From: CAIJXB01 sp964455905
Lineage (GTDB): Bacteria; Chlamydiota; Chlamydiia; Chlamydiales; Rhabdochlamydiaceae
Direction of reading: 5' to 3'
Assembly (NCBI GenBank): GCA_964455905.1
Contig: CAYVYN010000004.1
Location: 237,909-301,908, forward strand
DNA length: 64,000 nt
In this document: positions 28,401 through 31,400 of the stretch, in pieces
Layout of the letters: the number at the start of each line of letters is the position of its first letter
Numbering within the stretch: the stretch's first letter is position 1
Made by a program: the position numbers and the translations under genes
The notes under the pieces: generated by a model
The model's database searches: none
What the model was told of the DNA's origin: nothing
What the model saw: the letters and a program-made list of their open reading frames with translations, nothing else

Positions 28401-31400
28401 ACTTGCTCCATTTGTTGTAATAGAAGAAGCAAATACACTGCTTCCAGCGCCTGTTGTTGTCACAGCAAAAGAAGCAAGTGGCGTTGATGCCCCCATCGTC
28501 GAATTGCACGTAACAGTTCCTGTTCCAGCTGTTAAAGTAAGAGCAAAGGTACCATTTAACGCAGAACTTGTAGCAAACGTAATATTTTTATTAGCAGAAG
28601 AAGAATCAACAGTAAGATCGCCTCCAAGGCTAATAGCATTTGTTCCATTACCAAATGTGACATCACTTCCTGCGATCGTAAGAGTATTTACCCCAGAGCT
28701 AAAAGAGCCTCCATTACCTCCTAAGGTAATGGCTCCTGCAGAATTAATCGTAATTGCTCCAAAAGTCACAAGACCTGTATTAGTAATCGTAACTGTTCCA
28801 GCAGTTCCTGTCGTAATATTCCCATTTAAATTGGCAGCACCAGACGTAATAGAGACGTTATGTAAACTAGTGGTCCCACCAAGCGTTCCCAAGGTTACAG
28901 AGCCAGATCCGGCATTGACTGTAAGGTTTTGTACGCCAGCAGAAGAACCCTCTAGATTAGAACCATTACTTAGAGAAATCAGATTTCCCCCTGATGTAAA
29001 GGTAATCCCTGCACCGATTGTTGCCTTCCCTGCTACTGTAATCCCACTAGATCCAGAAGTTGTCACTCCTGTAATAGAAGAAGCAAAAACCGTAGTGCCG
29101 GCTCCTGTTGTTGTACAACTTAAAGAAGAAAGAGGGGTAGTTCCTCCCACATTAGCATTAAATGTAATAGTTCCTGTTCCGCCTGTTAAGGTAAGTCCAA
29201 ATGTACCATTTAAGGAAGAATTTGCAGCAAAGGTGATATTTTTATTAGCAGAAGAAGAATCCACTGTAAGATTTCCACCAAGGCTAATAGCATTTGTTCC
29301 ATTACCAAATGTGACATCACTTCCTGCGATCGTAAGAGTATTTACCCCAGAGCTAAAAGAGCCTCCATTACCTCCTAAGGTAATGGCTCCTGCAGAATTA
29401 ATCGTAATTGCTCCAAAAGTCACAAGACCTGTATTAGTAATCGTAACTGTTCCAGCAGTTCCTGTCGTAATATTCCCATTTAAATTGGCAGCACCCGACG
29501 TAACAGAAACATTATGTAAACTAGTAGTTGCTCCAAGAGTTCCTAAAGTGACAGTACCTACCCCGGCATTCACCGTAAGATTTTGCGCTCCAGCAGATGC
29601 TCCATCTAGATTAGAACCATTACTTAGAGAAATCAGATTTTCCCCTGATGTAAAGGTAATCCCTGCACCGATTGTTGCCTTCCCTGCTACTGTAATCCCA
29701 CTAGATCCAGAAGTTGTCACTCCTGTAATAGAAGAAGCAAAAACCGTAGTGCCGGCTCCTGTTGTTGTACAACTTAAAGAAGAAAGAGGGGTAGTTCCTC
29801 CCACATTAGCATTAAATGTAATAGTTCCTGTTCCGCCTGTTAAGGTAAGTCCAAATGTACCATTTAAGGAAGAATTTGCAGCAAAGGTGATATTTTTATT
29901 AGCAGAAGAAGAATCCACTGTAAGATTTCCACCAAGGCTAATAGCATTTGTTCCATTACCAAATGTGACATCACTTCCTGCGATCGTAAGAGTATTTACC
30001 CCAGAGCTAAAAGAGCCTCCATTACCTCCTAAGGTAATGGCTCCTGCAGAATTAATCGTAATTGCTCCAAAAGTCACAAGACCTGTATTAGTAATCGTAA
30101 CTGTTCCAGCAGTTCCTGTCGTAATATTCCCATTTAAATTGGCAGCACCCGACGTAACAGAAACATTATGTAAACTAGTAGTTGCTCCAAGAGTTCCTAA
30201 AGTGACAGTACCTACCCCGGCATTCACCGTAAGATTTTGCGCTCCAGCAGATGCTCCATCTAGATTAGAACCATTACTTAGAGAAATGAGATTTCCCCCT
30301 GATGTAAAGGTAATCCCTGCACCTATTGTCGCCTTTCCTGCTACTGTAATCCCACCAGATCCAGAAGTTGTCACGCCTGTAACAGAAGAGTCAAACACAG
30401 TACTTCCAAGACCCGTTGTCGTGCAGCTTAAAGAAGACAATGCCGTCGATCCTCCAATATTACTACTAAATGTAATACTTCCTGCCCCTGCATTTAAAGT
30501 AAGAGTCGACCCTCCATTAACAGTTCCGTCAAAGGAAATATTTCCACCGCTTGTAGCAATCTGCACTCCTGCACCAAGAACAATCGGGTTAGTTGCTCCA
30601 GAAAATGTAACCGCACCTCCATTTGTCGTTATGTTTGCATTTAATGTGGTCGTCATCGCAGACCCTGTAGCTGCTTGAAAAGTAATGCCTACTCCGGAAG
30701 CGGTAATATTAATCGCTTCACTCGCATTTTGTGTAATACTTGTCAGTGCACAAAGAATCACATTACTTGCCGCCGCGTTAATCGTCGCGGCTGAAACAGA
30801 AACTGGCGTTGTCGTATTGGTACAATCTTCTGCCTGCACAAGTGTTCCACCCCCACCTGATACTATCGTAATTGTAGTAGGGTCAAGAAGCCAATCTCCA
30901 GCCTCCCCTTTAGGAGCTAATGTATTGACGTATCCTGTGGTAACTCCAAGATGAATCTTACCGGAGGTTTCTACAAACCCTCCGTTTCCACCTAAAGCAC
31001 CCCCTCTTGCAAAAATCTTTCCATTAAAAAGTGTTGTATCATCAGACCAAACAATGACCCTTCCGCCATTTCCACTTGTGATAGCATCTGCTTTAATAAT
31101 AGATGCCTCATCCATAAAAGCAGTAATTGCATTTCGTAAAGAGCCTTCTCCTTTATAATCTCCCCCTATAAAGACAAAACCTCCGGAGATATCTCCAGAG
31201 GCATCGATGTTTGCTCCTGCTAACCTGATGTCATCACTAAGGATGGTAACTGTTCCCCCTTTGCCACCTGATGATAAATTTGCTGCATCAATGCTTCCAT
31301 CGACCTTAACCTTTGAGCCAGCATCCCCATCTATATAGACACCTTTTGCTTTAATGCTACTAGCGCTTACGATGTGGATAAGACCATTTTCTTTGACGAT

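Noticed and set aside
25900..30540. CRISPR-like or satellite DNA interpretation of the regular repeats
   Set aside because: Units are 291-891 bases, all coding in one frame and without spacer/repeat alternation.
28012..30678. Long plus-strand open frame (888 codons), Val/Pro/Leu-rich, with many similar ones such as 14140-16194
   Set aside because: These lie antisense to the giant genes, mirror their repeat period, have biased composition (VPxPVVV), and lack plausible starts or domains. They arise because the sense codons used rarely give stops on the other strand.
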